Shown here piece by piece: positions 45,932 through 54,345 of a stretch of 64,000 nt of DNA (its first letter is position 1; every line of letters starts with the position of its first letter). The notes beneath the pieces are model-generated. The model was not told the origin of the DNA and did not search any database. It saw only the letters and a list, made by a program, of their open reading frames with translations. The stretch comes from Enterobacter cloacae subsp. cloacae ATCC 13047 (GTDB taxonomy: Bacteria; Pseudomonadota; Gammaproteobacteria; Enterobacterales; Enterobacteriaceae): NCBI RefSeq assembly GCF_000025565.1, contig NC_014121.1, positions 1,550,001-1,614,000 on the forward strand. Direction: 5' to 3'. The position numbers and the translations under genes are program-made.

Positions 45932-46929
45932 TGATTTTTGAAATGTTTCTACATAAAATTGAACACTTCACTAATGCGAGAGCAGAGATTGAAAGTTTTG
46001 GGAAATATATCTACATTCAGGATGAACCGGACCTTTTCCCCGTTTGTTTTAAAAAAGAAAATGGAAAGCATGCAGAATTAAGTCGTTGGCAAAATTGTTT
46101 CCCTAAAGCTACGTTACAGCGTGCATTGAATAAGTTAGACTTAAGTGATGGTGAGAAATATGCATTTGAAGTTCTCCTTTCTCGATTAGGTTATCTGTTT
46201 CAAATAGATAACCGACAGCGTATAGATAAAGATATCTTTATATTGTTTTATGTATATCAGCTCGTTTCTTTAAAAAATAACAAGAAAGATTACTCAATAA
46301 AAGCAAAAAACTACTTTTTAAAATTTTTGTGTTTTGAAATGGGTATGGATGATGACTCATATAAATTGCTTTGCATTACTAATGATGGGTTGTGTATAAA
46401 TACTACTCAGCATGGTGCTGTATCAGTATTGTCATTGCTTGAGAAATTTTATGCACAATTTGAAAACAAGAAAAACCTTGAAGACATTAAGTCTATAAAG
46501 CATTATCAATCATCGGTATTGAATTTCCTATTTACTCACGATGACAGCAATTACCATCTGTTTTTTAATGATGCGAATTGCTATCTTAGCGATCCTGAAA
46601 ATTTTATTAATACATATATAAAATCCAAAAAGACAATATATAAAGCTTTGGAGCAGTGTTTTGACAAGTATCAATCTACAAAGAATCTACTAATATCAAA
46701 TTTCATCCTAATGAATTACTCTTATTACATTGTTAGAGGTAATTTGGCAGATCTTAAAACTTTAAAAAAATATATTTCTTCAGAAGTATTTGGAAAAATA
46801 ATTTCTGCTATATTATACAGAGGTTTTTTTGTGGATGAAGAAAAAGTACTCAAGGTAGTTGGTGATGAATATAAATCTGGACTTGAAAGTGAAGATAGGA
46901 AGTTATTTAATTTAATATATTCGATTTAA
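45931..46929 (+). CDS. Probable immunity protein for the Rhs toxin
   Basis: 332 residues from the ATG at 45931, which shares a base with the rhs stop (TAATG), so the two are translationally coupled. It is strongly AT-rich with no signal peptide or membrane segment, so it is cytoplasmic and the toxin should act in the cytoplasm. It is rich in helices and aromatic residues (FLHKIEHFTNARAEIE, YFLKFLCFEMGMDDD). The family is not recognised. The role rests on position alone: rhs toxin genes are followed by the cognate immunity gene. Confidence 0.7.
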   Translation: MIFEMFLHKIEHFTNARAEIESFGKYIYIQDEPDLFPVCFKKENGKHAELSRWQNCFPKATLQRALNKLDLSDGEKYAFEVLLSRLGYLFQIDNRQRIDKDIFILFYVYQLVSLKNNKKDYSIKAKNYFLKFLCFEMGMDDDSYKLLCITNDGLCINTTQHGAVSVLSLLEKFYAQFENKKNLEDIKSIKHYQSSVLNFLFTHDDSNYHLFFNDANCYLSDPENFINTYIKSKKTIYKALEQCFDKYQSTKNLLISNFILMNYSYYIVRGNLADLKTLKKYISSEVFGKIISAILYRGFFVDEEKVLKVVGDEYKSGLESEDRKLFNLIYSI

Positions 46930-47641
46930 TATGTTAATGTTCGACCACAATTGAGGATTTTAGGGTTCAAATAATGAACCCGAAGAATAGCCCTCGATTC
47001 TCAAAGGCCAACTTATGGCCGGTTAAGAATTTTACGGTGCGCACGTTGCCAATAAAAAATGTGTATACCTCATTCAGTGCTTTAATGCATGCTTCTATTA
47101 ATATTATGGATTATTTCCTTAACAAAAAACATCATATGAATTTTTATAATGCTCAATATTTGAAGATGCAAGTATCTACAACTAAAATCATTGAAAAATG
47201 AAGCAAGTTGCATCATGACAAAAATATGCCGAAGCGATAGAGCAATACCAAAGAAACTGGCAAGCTCTCTTTTAGCCAAAATTCGAAGGGAGTTTGCCAA
47301 TTAGATCTCTGCGCGCATGTATAGTATTTATTTTGATCTCACCGACTACGCTGAGGCAAAGAAATGGGAAGAGACGACACTACTCATGCGTGGAACGGAT
47401 ATTTACCACAGCACCTTTAATCGACATCGGCATGGTCTGTTATGAATTGAGATAATTAGTTTTTTGTAAAATAATCATACACACAACATATCCTTCACAA
47501 TGACTAAAAATTGTCAAATATCATCATGAATTTAACATCACGAAGCATTACTAGCTATCTTTTTTTAATAAATTAATCTTCAAGGTGAAAGTATATACAT
47601 ATTAACATTCATAAAAGAATTGAAAAAGAGGGTTTTGTGTA
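46930..47641 (+). other. Gene-poor stretch with toxin or immunity relics
   Basis: Contains a 75-codon frame (46974-47201) with no family resemblance. It also has a decayed segment at about 47301-47459 encoding FDLTDYAEAKKWEETTLLMRGTDIYHSTFNRHRHG in one frame. A degenerate relative of that segment (LADYSEVQK, then LHGSDIDTALSID) follows the Rhs remnant at 55675-55760, which suggests both derive from the same Rhs C-terminal tip. From 47460 to 47641 the DNA is very AT-rich and shows nothing else. Confidence 0.5.
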
Positions 47642-48124
47642 ATGAGTCTTGGATATATCAATTCTGTTGATCTTCTGATCTCACATAGTCAAATATTGTT
47701 ACGCTCCCGAGATTATGATGAAAAAATGAGCCAGTGGGGAAAAGGTAATGTTTCTCAAGGTGCGGTTCTTCATAACGATTATGTTATATTCGATCCATTG
47801 CCAGAGGATGCGTTTGGAGCAAACGTCAACATCAAACTAGAGAACGTTTTCAAATTGGATGAAAATGCTCAACGCTGCATTGTTGTGCCCTTTACCGTTA
47901 CTGATCAACATAAACTGCAAGTCGCTTCAGCAACTGAGAAGTTTGATTTAAGCTTGGATTTAACCGATAAAATTTATTCACTCTTTTATGAGATTTGTGA
48001 AGGGGATGAAATTTACTATAATTTCACTCTTGTACCGACAAAAGAAGCAATTGCTGCGAAGTTTTTGCTGGATGATCCTTGGGGGGGAATAAAAGATCGT
48101 CCACTCAAGGAAGGTATTTTTTAA
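47642..48124 (+). CDS. ComJ-like immunity protein
   Basis: 160 residues. The order of segments resembles ComJ, the Bacillus inhibitor of the nuclease NucA: SHSQILLRSRDYDE, SQGAVLHNDYVIFDPL, then CIVVPFTVTDQHKLQVASATEKFDLSLD and YYNFTLVP. ComJ-type proteins are used as immunity to NucA-like nucleases in polymorphic toxin systems. No NucA-like toxin is present, so this is an orphan immunity gene. Family call by pattern only. Confidence 0.6.
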   Translation: MSLGYINSVDLLISHSQILLRSRDYDEKMSQWGKGNVSQGAVLHNDYVIFDPLPEDAFGANVNIKLENVFKLDENAQRCIVVPFTVTDQHKLQVASATEKFDLSLDLTDKIYSLFYEICEGDEIYYNFTLVPTKEAIAAKFLLDDPWGGIKDRPLKEGIF

Positions 48125-48153
48125 ATTTAAAAAAACTAGTATTTTTTTATTTA

Positions 48154-48228
48154 AAACAAATCAAACGTTAAAAAAAGTTCATCACATTGATATCTTTAAC
48201 AATGTAATCTTTCCCTTCCGCACGCAGG
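48154..48228 (-). pseudogene. Relic of the ychF 3' end (copy 1)
   Basis: The sequence ACGTTAAA...GTTCATCACATTGATATCTTTAACAATG and on to CCGCACGCAGG matches the 3' end of the intact ychF (59113-59175) with about a dozen changes. It lies where the ComJ-like gene meets a Rhs-core fragment. It shares AACAAATCAAACGTTAAA with the relic at 49069-49165 but not with the intact gene, so the two relics have a common ancestor. Confidence 0.8.
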
Positions 48229-48474
48229 AACTGCTTACCACCCGCAGCGAGTACAACCGCCTGGTCGCCTGCATCGCCGGAACGTCTTTACCGGCAATGT
48301 CCTTTGCCGCACCGCTGGTCCCGCCGCTGGCGTTATGACATCCACGGCCACACCGTGGAGAAGGATAACGGCCAGACGCGCTGACACTATCGGTACGACC
48401 CGCGGCTCGGACGCTGCATCAGCAAAACGCGCCAGCAGATGCTGGGTGGACAGCCAACCGATTTCTGGCCCTTT
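48227..48474 (+). pseudogene. Collapsed Rhs core fragment
   Basis: Three pieces of the intact rhs core are joined after deletions: about 48227-48332 matches 44521-44635, 48333-48399 matches 44855-44925 and 48400-48462 matches 45000-45062. The frame is broken, including TGACACTAT where the intact gene has TGGCACTAT. A relic of a displaced rhs 3' end. Confidence 0.85.
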
Positions 48475-48619
48475 AGTTTTTTGGCTGTGAGTGATGGTAT
48501 TTTTATTTTATTGCAGTTTGTGATGATTAACTCATTATATAATGCTCTTAGTCAATCTGGGCATCGGATGGTGATTTTCATTGTGCCCATTATTAAAATT
48601 AACACTTTTTTATTATGCA

Positions 48620-49063
48620 ATGACAAAAATTTTAAACATACAAACAAATACTGCAACATTAGTTATTTATGATTTGATGTCATTAAAACATAGAATTAAT
48701 GATGATGCAGATTGGTGGAGTCTTTCAGAAGATGAAGTTGAAGAAATAAATAAAGGAAATGTATTATTTCTCAATCTTGGAGATGATGGTGTCTATAAAA
48801 TACTTATTAAGCATGATGTTGATGAATATACCGGGTCGCTATTTTTAAAAGCACCTTCTGGAAAGGTTTTCGTTGGGGCTGGAGAGGATATCACGGGCGG
48901 AGATCTTGAGCCTGATGATTCAGATGTTATATCAGGTGAGTTTATGACTTTCGATCCTGGTAGTTACGAAGTTAAATATAAAAAGCAAGGCTCAGATGTT
49001 CTAATTTCCTTTACAAAAGCAACATTTACTGAAAACTCATTAGAAGAAGGAGTTTATCTCTGA
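48620..49063 (+). CDS. Putative immunity protein, family unknown
   Basis: 147 residues from the ATG at 48620; a longer frame begins at 48581 without family support. It is a small acidic soluble protein (MTKILNIQTNTATLVIYDLMSLKHR, INDDADWWSLSEDEVEEIN, VFVGAGEDITGGDLEPDD). It follows a collapsed Rhs fragment and ends at a hairpin terminator, the expected place of an immunity gene. No family recognised with confidence. Confidence 0.55.
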   Translation: MTKILNIQTNTATLVIYDLMSLKHRINDDADWWSLSEDEVEEINKGNVLFLNLGDDGVYKILIKHDVDEYTGSLFLKAPSGKVFVGAGEDITGGDLEPDDSDVISGEFMTFDPGSYEVKYKKQGSDVLISFTKATFTENSLEEGVYL

Positions 49064-49068
49064 GTTAC

Positions 49069-49165
49069 ATCCACGCCTTGGCGTGGATTTTTTCATTCAA
49101 AACAAATCAAACGTTAAACAAGAAGTTCATCACATCGCCATCATTAACGATGTAATCTTTACCTT
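49069..49165 (-). pseudogene. Relic of the ychF 3' end with its terminator (copy 2)
   Basis: ATCCACGCC-TT-GGCGTGGAT followed by a T-run at 49069-49093 is a terminator hairpin like the one beyond the intact ychF. It continues as TTCATTC...ACGTTAAACAAGAAGTTCATCACATCGCCATCATTAACGATGTAATC, matching 59105-59160 of the intact gene. It terminates the preceding 147-residue gene, and is followed by unrelated sequence and a Rhs-core scrap. Confidence 0.85.
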
Positions 49166-49235
49166 CAGTACACATTCTGGCTGCCTCTTACGCTCCTTGC
49201 TGAATCTTACCCTCAATAAGCTGTCCTTATACCCG

Positions 49236-49306
49236 CGACTAACTCCACCGTGAAACAAGCAGCACGCAGGGGCTGCTTACCACACGAAGCAAATATGATA
49301 TTGCAG
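49236..49306 (+). pseudogene. Rhs core scrap
   Basis: CGCGACTAACTCCACCGTGAAAC and CGCAGGGGCTGCTTACCACACG match 44496-44560 of the intact rhs gene with scattered substitutions, including an in-frame stop (GACTAACTC versus GACGAACTC). About 70 bases remain. Confidence 0.75.
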
Positions 49307-49373
49307 GTTATGGTAGTGATTGGGGTGGGGAAGTATTGAAAGATGCGTTATCAATTCGGAAAGGGAATGGCTT

Positions 49374-49805
49374 TTGAAAGTAAAATATAAAGAGGGTGAC
49401 ATCTTTGTCATTCCAATGAGTAATGGGAAGTATGCGCTTTGCCAGGTTGTTTTTGCTCCAAAGCAAAAGTTTAAGCAAGCAATAGGTTTCTGCATTTTAT
49501 CAATACAGGATACGGAGGAGTTTGAAGAGAAAAGTTCACTAACATCTCTATCTTTTGAAAAATTTGGCAAAGTGATGAAGGTTATTTTCACTGGCAACCA
49601 AAATATTAGCAAAGGCATTTGGAAAATTATTGGTCATACTAATCTCACAGAAGAAAAAAAACAATTAAAAATATTTAATTATGCTGGTGGTTTATATGAT
49701 GGGGAGGAGGAAATCAGGCGTTTGTCTGTTGCTGAATATCCTAATTACACAACTATGGGGGTTTCAGGCTTTGAGCTTGTCGACAATGTTCTGATAAATA
49801 TTTGA
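49374..49805 (+). CDS. Imm26-like immunity protein
   Basis: 143 residues from TTG at 49374, with AAAGGGA 8 bases upstream; an ATG at 49320 gives a longer leader that overlaps Rhs-derived DNA. The start LKVKYKEGDIFVIPMSNGKYALCQVVFA is the pattern of the Imm26 family of polymorphic-toxin immunity proteins. The cognate toxin is absent. Confidence 0.6.
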   Translation: MKVKYKEGDIFVIPMSNGKYALCQVVFAPKQKFKQAIGFCILSIQDTEEFEEKSSLTSLSFEKFGKVMKVIFTGNQNISKGIWKIIGHTNLTEEKKQLKIFNYAGGLYDGEEEIRRLSVAEYPNYTTMGVSGFELVDNVLINI

Positions 49806-49857
49806 TCATCAGGGGAAGGGAGTTTCCCCAGCTAGTTTTCATACAACAGCAACTCAT

Positions 49858-49906
49858 TAACACCTTTAATAAATTCACAAGTTTTTATGATCGTCTGGCC
49901 AAATAG
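49858..49906 (+). repeat. 49-base dispersed repeat, copy A
   Basis: TAACACCTTTAATAAATTC then CAAGTTTTTATGATCGTCTGGCCAAATAG is repeated at 52129-52176 with few changes (CTTAAGTAAATTCGCAAGTTTTTTGAACGTCTGGCCAAATAA). The first copy precedes a displaced Rhs tip, the second an immunity gene. Origin unknown; perhaps the 3' flank of an old module. Confidence 0.7.
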
Positions 49907-50025
49907 TGTTGCAACAATGCATGCTGGAGAAGAATAGCCACAAGTTTGTCGCCACAGATCTGGATATCAATACTCATACTTTCACCCCGAGCGGGAGAGA
50001 ACAGTCGGTCGTCTGCACTACGGTG

Positions 50026-50589
50026 GAATGGCTGACCGGCTACCACGACATCCCGTCAGGTCTGCACTACAACTTTTTCCGGTATTATGACCCGACAGCG
50101 GGCGGTTTACGCAGCAGGATCCGATAGGGCTGGCGGGCGGGGATAAATCTTTACCAGTATGCGCCGAATGCTCTAGGGTGGGTGGATCCGTGGGGGTTGA
50201 GCCGTAAATGTAAGGATCCATCTAAAGAAGCTACGAGATGGCAAGGTCAAGGTGATTACAAAGGTATAGATGTCTACAAAAACAGGAAACTGAAAAAAGG
50301 CACGATTCTGCATGCATTATATCCAAACGGTGATACTCCTCCATCATATGCAGTGACTTATCCAACCGTTAGGCAAAATAAAGGAAATGCTATAGGCTAC
50401 CATGAAGCACTTCAGGTTAAAATAGATCCTCATCGTACCTTAAGAACGCAAGTAAGAGCTTATTATGTTGATGTCGCATATGGAAGAGCATTGCCTAATA
50501 ACATTTATGGCCGAGGGGGAGGGATGCAATTCTTTATCCCTGAGGAATTTAGAAATCTACTGATACCGGGGAAGATTAGATGCATATGA
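50026..50589 (+). pseudogene. Displaced Rhs C-terminal tip (orphan toxin module)
   Basis: Begins with rhs core-end sequence (SGLHYNFFRYYDPTAG, then DPIGLAGG, LYQYAPNALGWVDPWGL) matching 45385-45530 of the intact gene. Two small lesions cancel out: one base missing near 50102 (GCGGGCGGTTTACG) and one extra G near 50141 (GGCGGGGATAAAT), so the toxin frame is restored. The tip (about 50199-50589) encodes roughly 130 residues: WQGQGDYKGIDVYKNRKL, KGTILHALYPNGDTPPSYAV, and a C-terminal GRGGGMQFFIPEEF. Activity not known. With no PAAR or core it is silent unless recombined onto the intact rhs. Confidence 0.8.
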
Positions 50590-51065
50590 TTGATTTTGAA
50601 ATTAACATGGCAGATGGCAAAGTTAAGTTGGATAATAAAGATCTTTTGATACAAAGGGAGGATGAATTTATAGTTTCAGAACCATACAAATATCTTGAGT
50701 CAATAAACAAAGTGCAAAGACTAATTCCTTATTATTATACCGTTAATGCCGTTCTTTGGTTTAGTAAAGAATTTGAGCTTATAGTACGTCCATTATGCTT
50801 TAGTAACTTACCATTTGTGGTGCAATTAATTTATAAATAAGGTGAATATTATAAATCAATAAATGATTGGAATAAAGTTTCTAACATTGATATGTTAAAC
50901 AAAGAAGTAGATTTCCTATATCGCTGGGTATCGGAGGTATATGATCTTGGCAAACCAGATGAAAAGGAAAAACATAGTGTAACATGGAGTATGGAATGGG
51001 ATGATATAACTATTTGCTATGATATTAAATCCTTTAATTGCGGTGTGTGTTTAACATGGAGTTAA
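50586..51065 (+). pseudogene. Immunity gene of the 160-residue paralogue family, with premature stop
   Basis: ATG at 50586 overlaps the stop of the displaced toxin tip (ATGA). The frame runs 159 codons but has an in-frame TAA at 50838-50840 (codon 85). Downstream it continues YYKSINDWNKVSNIDML, SVTWSMEWDDITICYDIKSFNCGVCLTWS, which matches the proteins encoded at 56828 and 57337. It is the natural partner of the upstream toxin tip and now appears inactive unless the stop is read through. Confidence 0.75.
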
Positions 51066-51124
51066 CAATCTAAAATATCCCTCTTGACTAGAAATATAGG
51101 TTGCGAAGAGTTTGCGAGTTCCTG

Positions 51125-51397
51125 ATGAATAGATTAAATAATTTAGCAAATGCACTTCAACAAATAATTTTAGAATTTTCTGCAAATGGAAAGAATGAAT
51201 CTGCCGCATTCTTTCAAACTCACTATGATATGATAATAAAGTCAGGATATACAATTTCTGTTGAAGTGCTTGAAATACTATCAAATTGCATGTCAGTGTC
51301 TCAATACGCTAACTTCTCCCTCAGGGAAACCCAACTATTAGGTAATATTGTAAATAATGCAATTGCAGTTAAAAGTAGAATGCACAATAATAGCTAA
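51125..51397 (+). CDS. Small helical protein, function unknown
   Basis: 90 residues from the ATG at 51125 (MNRLNNLANALQQIILEF); an in-frame ATG at 51101 is an alternative. AT-rich, soluble, predicted helical, no signal. It sits in the orphan immunity array, so an immunity role is plausible. No family recognised. Confidence 0.5.
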   Translation: MNRLNNLANALQQIILEFSANGKNESAAFFQTHYDMIIKSGYTISVEVLEILSNCMSVSQYANFSLRETQLLGNIVNNAIAVKSRMHNNS

Positions 51398-51516
51398 ATA
51401 CTTTCATAAGATCCGACTTGATTTAAAAATGGAATCGGCAATGATTTTTTTCAGCAAATTAAAATATCTTTTCTTTATCTAATGTATTAGTCTGTAATAT
51501 TGGGAGGCAATTTGAG

Positions 51517-52014
51517 ATGTCTATGTATGTGGATAATATTACTGGCGAGTTTTGCTTTCACAAAAATCTGGCGCTCACACCCTTTCTAACAAAAAAAGAA
51601 ATAATGGAGAGTAATTGTTTAAATTGGGAGCCTTGGCCAGACAAGGGGGATAAAACTGTCTCTTATAGGACTATCTTTGACATAAAAGGAAACAAACAGG
51701 GTGATATCTATTTAATTGTTAATTTTGTTCAATGTAATGATATAAATGCTATTATTGGTAGTTGGAGTTTTGCTCCTGCAAAGTTAATCGATGGGGAGCA
51801 AAAGAAACCAGAGGGAAAGGTTACAAAAAGGCTAAGGGATTGGTTTAAAGAAAAAACTAATATCAACCTTCCGATTTATGGTTCATGGGGGCATATTGAT
51901 GCGTCTTATGACTATTGGAATTGTTCAGGCACTATTTTTTGCAATTATCGTTCCAGTTTCAGAGATGATAAATCCTGGAAGGCTTACTGTAAATGGAATA
52001 GCATTAAACTTTAA
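51517..52014 (+). CDS. Putative immunity protein, possible distant member of the 160-residue family
   Basis: 165 residues, GGAGG upstream. Its layout is like the proteins at 56828 and 57337: an N-terminal DNITGEFCFHKN, a middle strand region and a C-terminal YGSWGHIDASYDYWNCSGTIFCNYR, comparable to FEWGRVSVSYEIKSFNHGIYIVW. Similarity is weak, so relationship is inferred. Six cysteines, no signal peptide. No toxin gene adjoins it. Confidence 0.55.
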   Translation: MSMYVDNITGEFCFHKNLALTPFLTKKEIMESNCLNWEPWPDKGDKTVSYRTIFDIKGNKQGDIYLIVNFVQCNDINAIIGSWSFAPAKLIDGEQKKPEGKVTKRLRDWFKEKTNINLPIYGSWGHIDASYDYWNCSGTIFCNYRSSFRDDKSWKAYCKWNSIKL

Positions 52015-52128
52015 TTTGGGGATGGGGGCCGTATTGGGGGAGGGGCGTTGAACTTAGTGGAGAAAAACTGTAGACAGATTATGAGCCCAAAAAGAACTAA
52101 ATATTATTCTATCTGGTTTGTTGGTATA

Positions 52129-52176
52129 TAACACCTTAAGTAAATTCGCAAGTTTTTTGAACGTCTGGCCAAATAA
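52129..52176 (+). repeat. 49-base dispersed repeat, copy B
   Basis: Second copy of the repeat described at 49858-49906. It ends 3 bases before the start codon of the SUKH-like gene, so it forms that gene's upstream region and supplies no obvious ribosome binding site. Confidence 0.7.
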
Positions 52177-52179
52177 TAT

Positions 52180-52662
52180 ATGAATCATTTCAGTAACTGT
52201 GAAAAAAAGATTGGACGTGCAGATATTGCTAAAAATGAAGAGGAATTATCTATTATTCTTCCGGATGATTTCATTTCACATTATCTGCAATTTAATGGTG
52301 GCACTCCTGAGAAAAGTTGGTGGGCCGATGATGAAGATTTTGAACCAGTAGAGGTGGCTGGGTTTAAACCGTTTATTTATAATAGTCATACAAATGATGA
52401 CCCAAGATCTTTAATTGATGGTTGCTATATCAGCATGTTGGATAGGCAAGTGATCCCTGAAAACCTTTTTCCCTTCGCAAATGATTGGGGAGGAAATTTC
52501 TTCTGTCTGGATTTAGATGATTACTCAATTGTATACTTTGCTACAGATTCTTTTGATGAGTATTTGACTATGCAAGAGAATCACATAAAACTTCAAAGAT
52601 ATCTGACAAACTCATTTTCAAACTTTGTTAATGGATTAGTAACAGAAGAAGATCTTTCTTAA
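52180..52662 (+). CDS. SMI1/KNR4 (SUKH)-like immunity protein
   Basis: 160 residues. The pattern ELSIILPDDFISHYLQFNGGTPE near the start, PEVA/EVAGFKPF in the middle and LFPFANDWGGNFFCLDLDDYSIVYFATD later is characteristic of the SUKH (SMI1/KNR4) superfamily, a very common immunity fold of contact-dependent and type VI toxins. No cognate toxin is adjacent. Acidic, cytoplasmic. Confidence 0.8.
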   Translation: MNHFSNCEKKIGRADIAKNEEELSIILPDDFISHYLQFNGGTPEKSWWADDEDFEPVEVAGFKPFIYNSHTNDDPRSLIDGCYISMLDRQVIPENLFPFANDWGGNFFCLDLDDYSIVYFATDSFDEYLTMQENHIKLQRYLTNSFSNFVNGLVTEEDLS

Positions 52663-52717
52663 GAAGCCATTAAATGTAAGAAATCTATTCACTGCAATTT
52701 ATAAGGGTAAATGTAAA

Positions 52718-53047
52718 TTGAATAAGATGCCAGATAATTCGATTATTGTTATTGATGTGGCTGGGACTAGTATAAAAATACGTGTTTTGGGAAGTGGTTT
52801 AATTATGAAAATGCAGATGATAGGTTTTTCATTAAAATATGAATTAATGGTTATACCTGTAATCGACGAACAGGATAAACAAAGAATAATAAGACTGTTA
52901 GTTGACGAAGATGCTCTTTTTTTATTTGGATATGGTTGGTATCCATCAGAATTAATAGAGTATTATCAAGAACAAAACATCAAATTTGGTAAATATAAAA
53001 TTATATACTGGAGTGATAGAGATACATACCATATAGAGGAAAGATAA
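52718..53047 (+). CDS. Small protein, function unknown
   Basis: Up to 109 residues from TTG at 52718, or 105 from ATG at 52730; AAGGG lies somewhat far upstream of either. Soluble, with IIVIDVAGTSIKIRVLG, RIIRLLVDEDALFLFGYGWYP and a C-terminal IYWSDRDTYHIEER. It precedes the third IS copy by about 60 bases and is not interrupted. Likely another orphan immunity gene; no family recognised. Confidence 0.5.
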   Translation: MNKMPDNSIIVIDVAGTSIKIRVLGSGLIMKMQMIGFSLKYELMVIPVIDEQDKQRIIRLLVDEDALFLFGYGWYPSELIEYYQEQNIKFGKYKIIYWSDRDTYHIEER

Positions 53048-53110
53048 CCCTCATAAAATAAATCCTGGAGAGCACTTATCAACCATTTTGATAATCTTCA
53101 AAGTACAGGA

Positions 53111-54167
53111 GGCTTTGTTGAATAAATCGAACTTTTGCTGAGTTGAAGGATCAGATCACGTATCTTCCCGACAACGCAGACCGTTCCGTGGCAAAGCAAA
53201 AGTTCAAAATCACCAACTGGCCCACCTACAATAAAGCCCTCATCAACCGTGGCTCCATAACTTTCTGGCTGGATGATGAAGCTATTCAGGCCTGGTATGA
53301 GTCAGCAACACCTTCTTCACGAGGCAGACCTCAGCGCTATTCTGACCTTGCCATCACTACTGTGCTGGTCATTAAACGCGTATTCAGGCTGACCCTGCGG
53401 GCTGCGCAGGGCTTTATTGATTCCATTTTTTCTCTGATGAACGTTCCGCTACGCTGCCCGGATTACAGCTGTGTCAGCAGGCGGGCAAAGTCGGTTAATG
53501 TCAGTTTCAAAACGCCCACCCGGGGTGAAATCGCACACCTGGTAATTGATTCCACCGGGCTGAAGGTCTTCGGTGAAGGCGAGTGGAAAGTCAAAAAGCA
53601 TGGCCAGGAACGCCGCCGTATCTGGCGTAAGCTGCATCTCGCCGTTGACAGTAAAACACATGAAATCATCTGCGCTGACCTGTCGCTGAACAACGTTACG
53701 GACTCAGAGGCCTTCCCCGGGTTAATCCGGCAAACCCACCGGAAAATCAGGTCAGCCGCCGCCGATGGCGCTTACGATACCCGGCTATGTCACGATGAAC
53801 TGCGGCGTAAGAAAATCAGCGCGCTTATCCCTCCCCGAAAAGGTGCGGGTTACTGGCCCGGTGAATATGCAGACCGTAACCGTGCAGTGGCTAATCAGCG
53901 AATGACCGGGAGTAATGCGCGGTGGAAATGGACAACAGATTACAACCGTCGCTCGATAGCGGAAACGGCGATGTACCGGGTAAAACAGCTGTTCGGGGGT
54001 TCACTGACGCTGCGTGACTACGATGGTCAGGTTGCGGAGGCTATGGCCCTGGTACGAGCGCTGAACAAAATGACGAAAGCAGGTATACCTGAAAGCGTGC
54101 GTATTGCCTGAAAACACAACCCGCTACGGGGGAGACTTACCCGAAATCTGATTTATTCAACAAAGCC
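53111..54167 (+). mobile_element. IS5-family element, IS903 group (copy 3)
   Basis: 1057 bases, same ends as copies 1 and 2, flanked by the perfect 9-bp duplication AGTACAGGA (53102-53110 and 54168-54176). It lies in non-coding relic DNA between two small accessory genes. Confidence 0.97.
53188..54111 (+). CDS. IS5-family (IS903 group) transposase, copy 3
   Basis: 307 residues from GTG at 53188, identical in translation to copies 1 and 2. An in-frame TTG at 53143 is an alternative start. Confidence 0.94.
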   Translation: MAKQKFKITNWPTYNKALINRGSITFWLDDEAIQAWYESATPSSRGRPQRYSDLAITTVLVIKRVFRLTLRAAQGFIDSIFSLMNVPLRCPDYSCVSRRAKSVNVSFKTPTRGEIAHLVIDSTGLKVFGEGEWKVKKHGQERRRIWRKLHLAVDSKTHEIICADLSLNNVTDSEAFPGLIRQTHRKIRSAAADGAYDTRLCHDELRRKKISALIPPRKGAGYWPGEYADRNRAVANQRMTGSNARWKWTTDYNRRSIAETAMYRVKQLFGGSLTLRDYDGQVAEAMALVRALNKMTKAGIPESVRIA

Positions 54168-54239
54168 AGTACAGGATGAAAAAATACTTTTGTTTTACTG
54201 GCTCAAGGTTTTTTTACCTAAAATTCAATAAGTCAACGG

Positions 54240-54345
54240 AAGTAAATGTTGTCTGTAGTTTCACAGTTCAACAACATGGCTTGTATGATAGGTTTTAGTC
54301 CTATGATATGGAGCATAACGTGTTGTCTTGATGAGAACCTGCGCA
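54240..54345 (+). pseudogene. Relic of the 3' end of the 108-residue gene at 58291
   Basis: GTTGTCTGTAG, then ATGATAGGTTTTAGTCCTATGATATGG and GCATAACGTGTTGTCTTG follow 58555-58640 (GTTGTCTGTAG, ATGATTGGTTTTACTCCTGGGATATGA, GCGTAACGCGTTGTCTTG) in the same order. The encoded CMIGFSPMI matches GMIGFTPGI at the end of that gene. Only the 3' part and its flank survive. Confidence 0.65.

Noticed and set aside
46974..47201. 75-codon frame as an independent gene
   Set aside because: No ribosome binding site of note, no family and in a stretch of module relics; kept only as a remark in the region entry.
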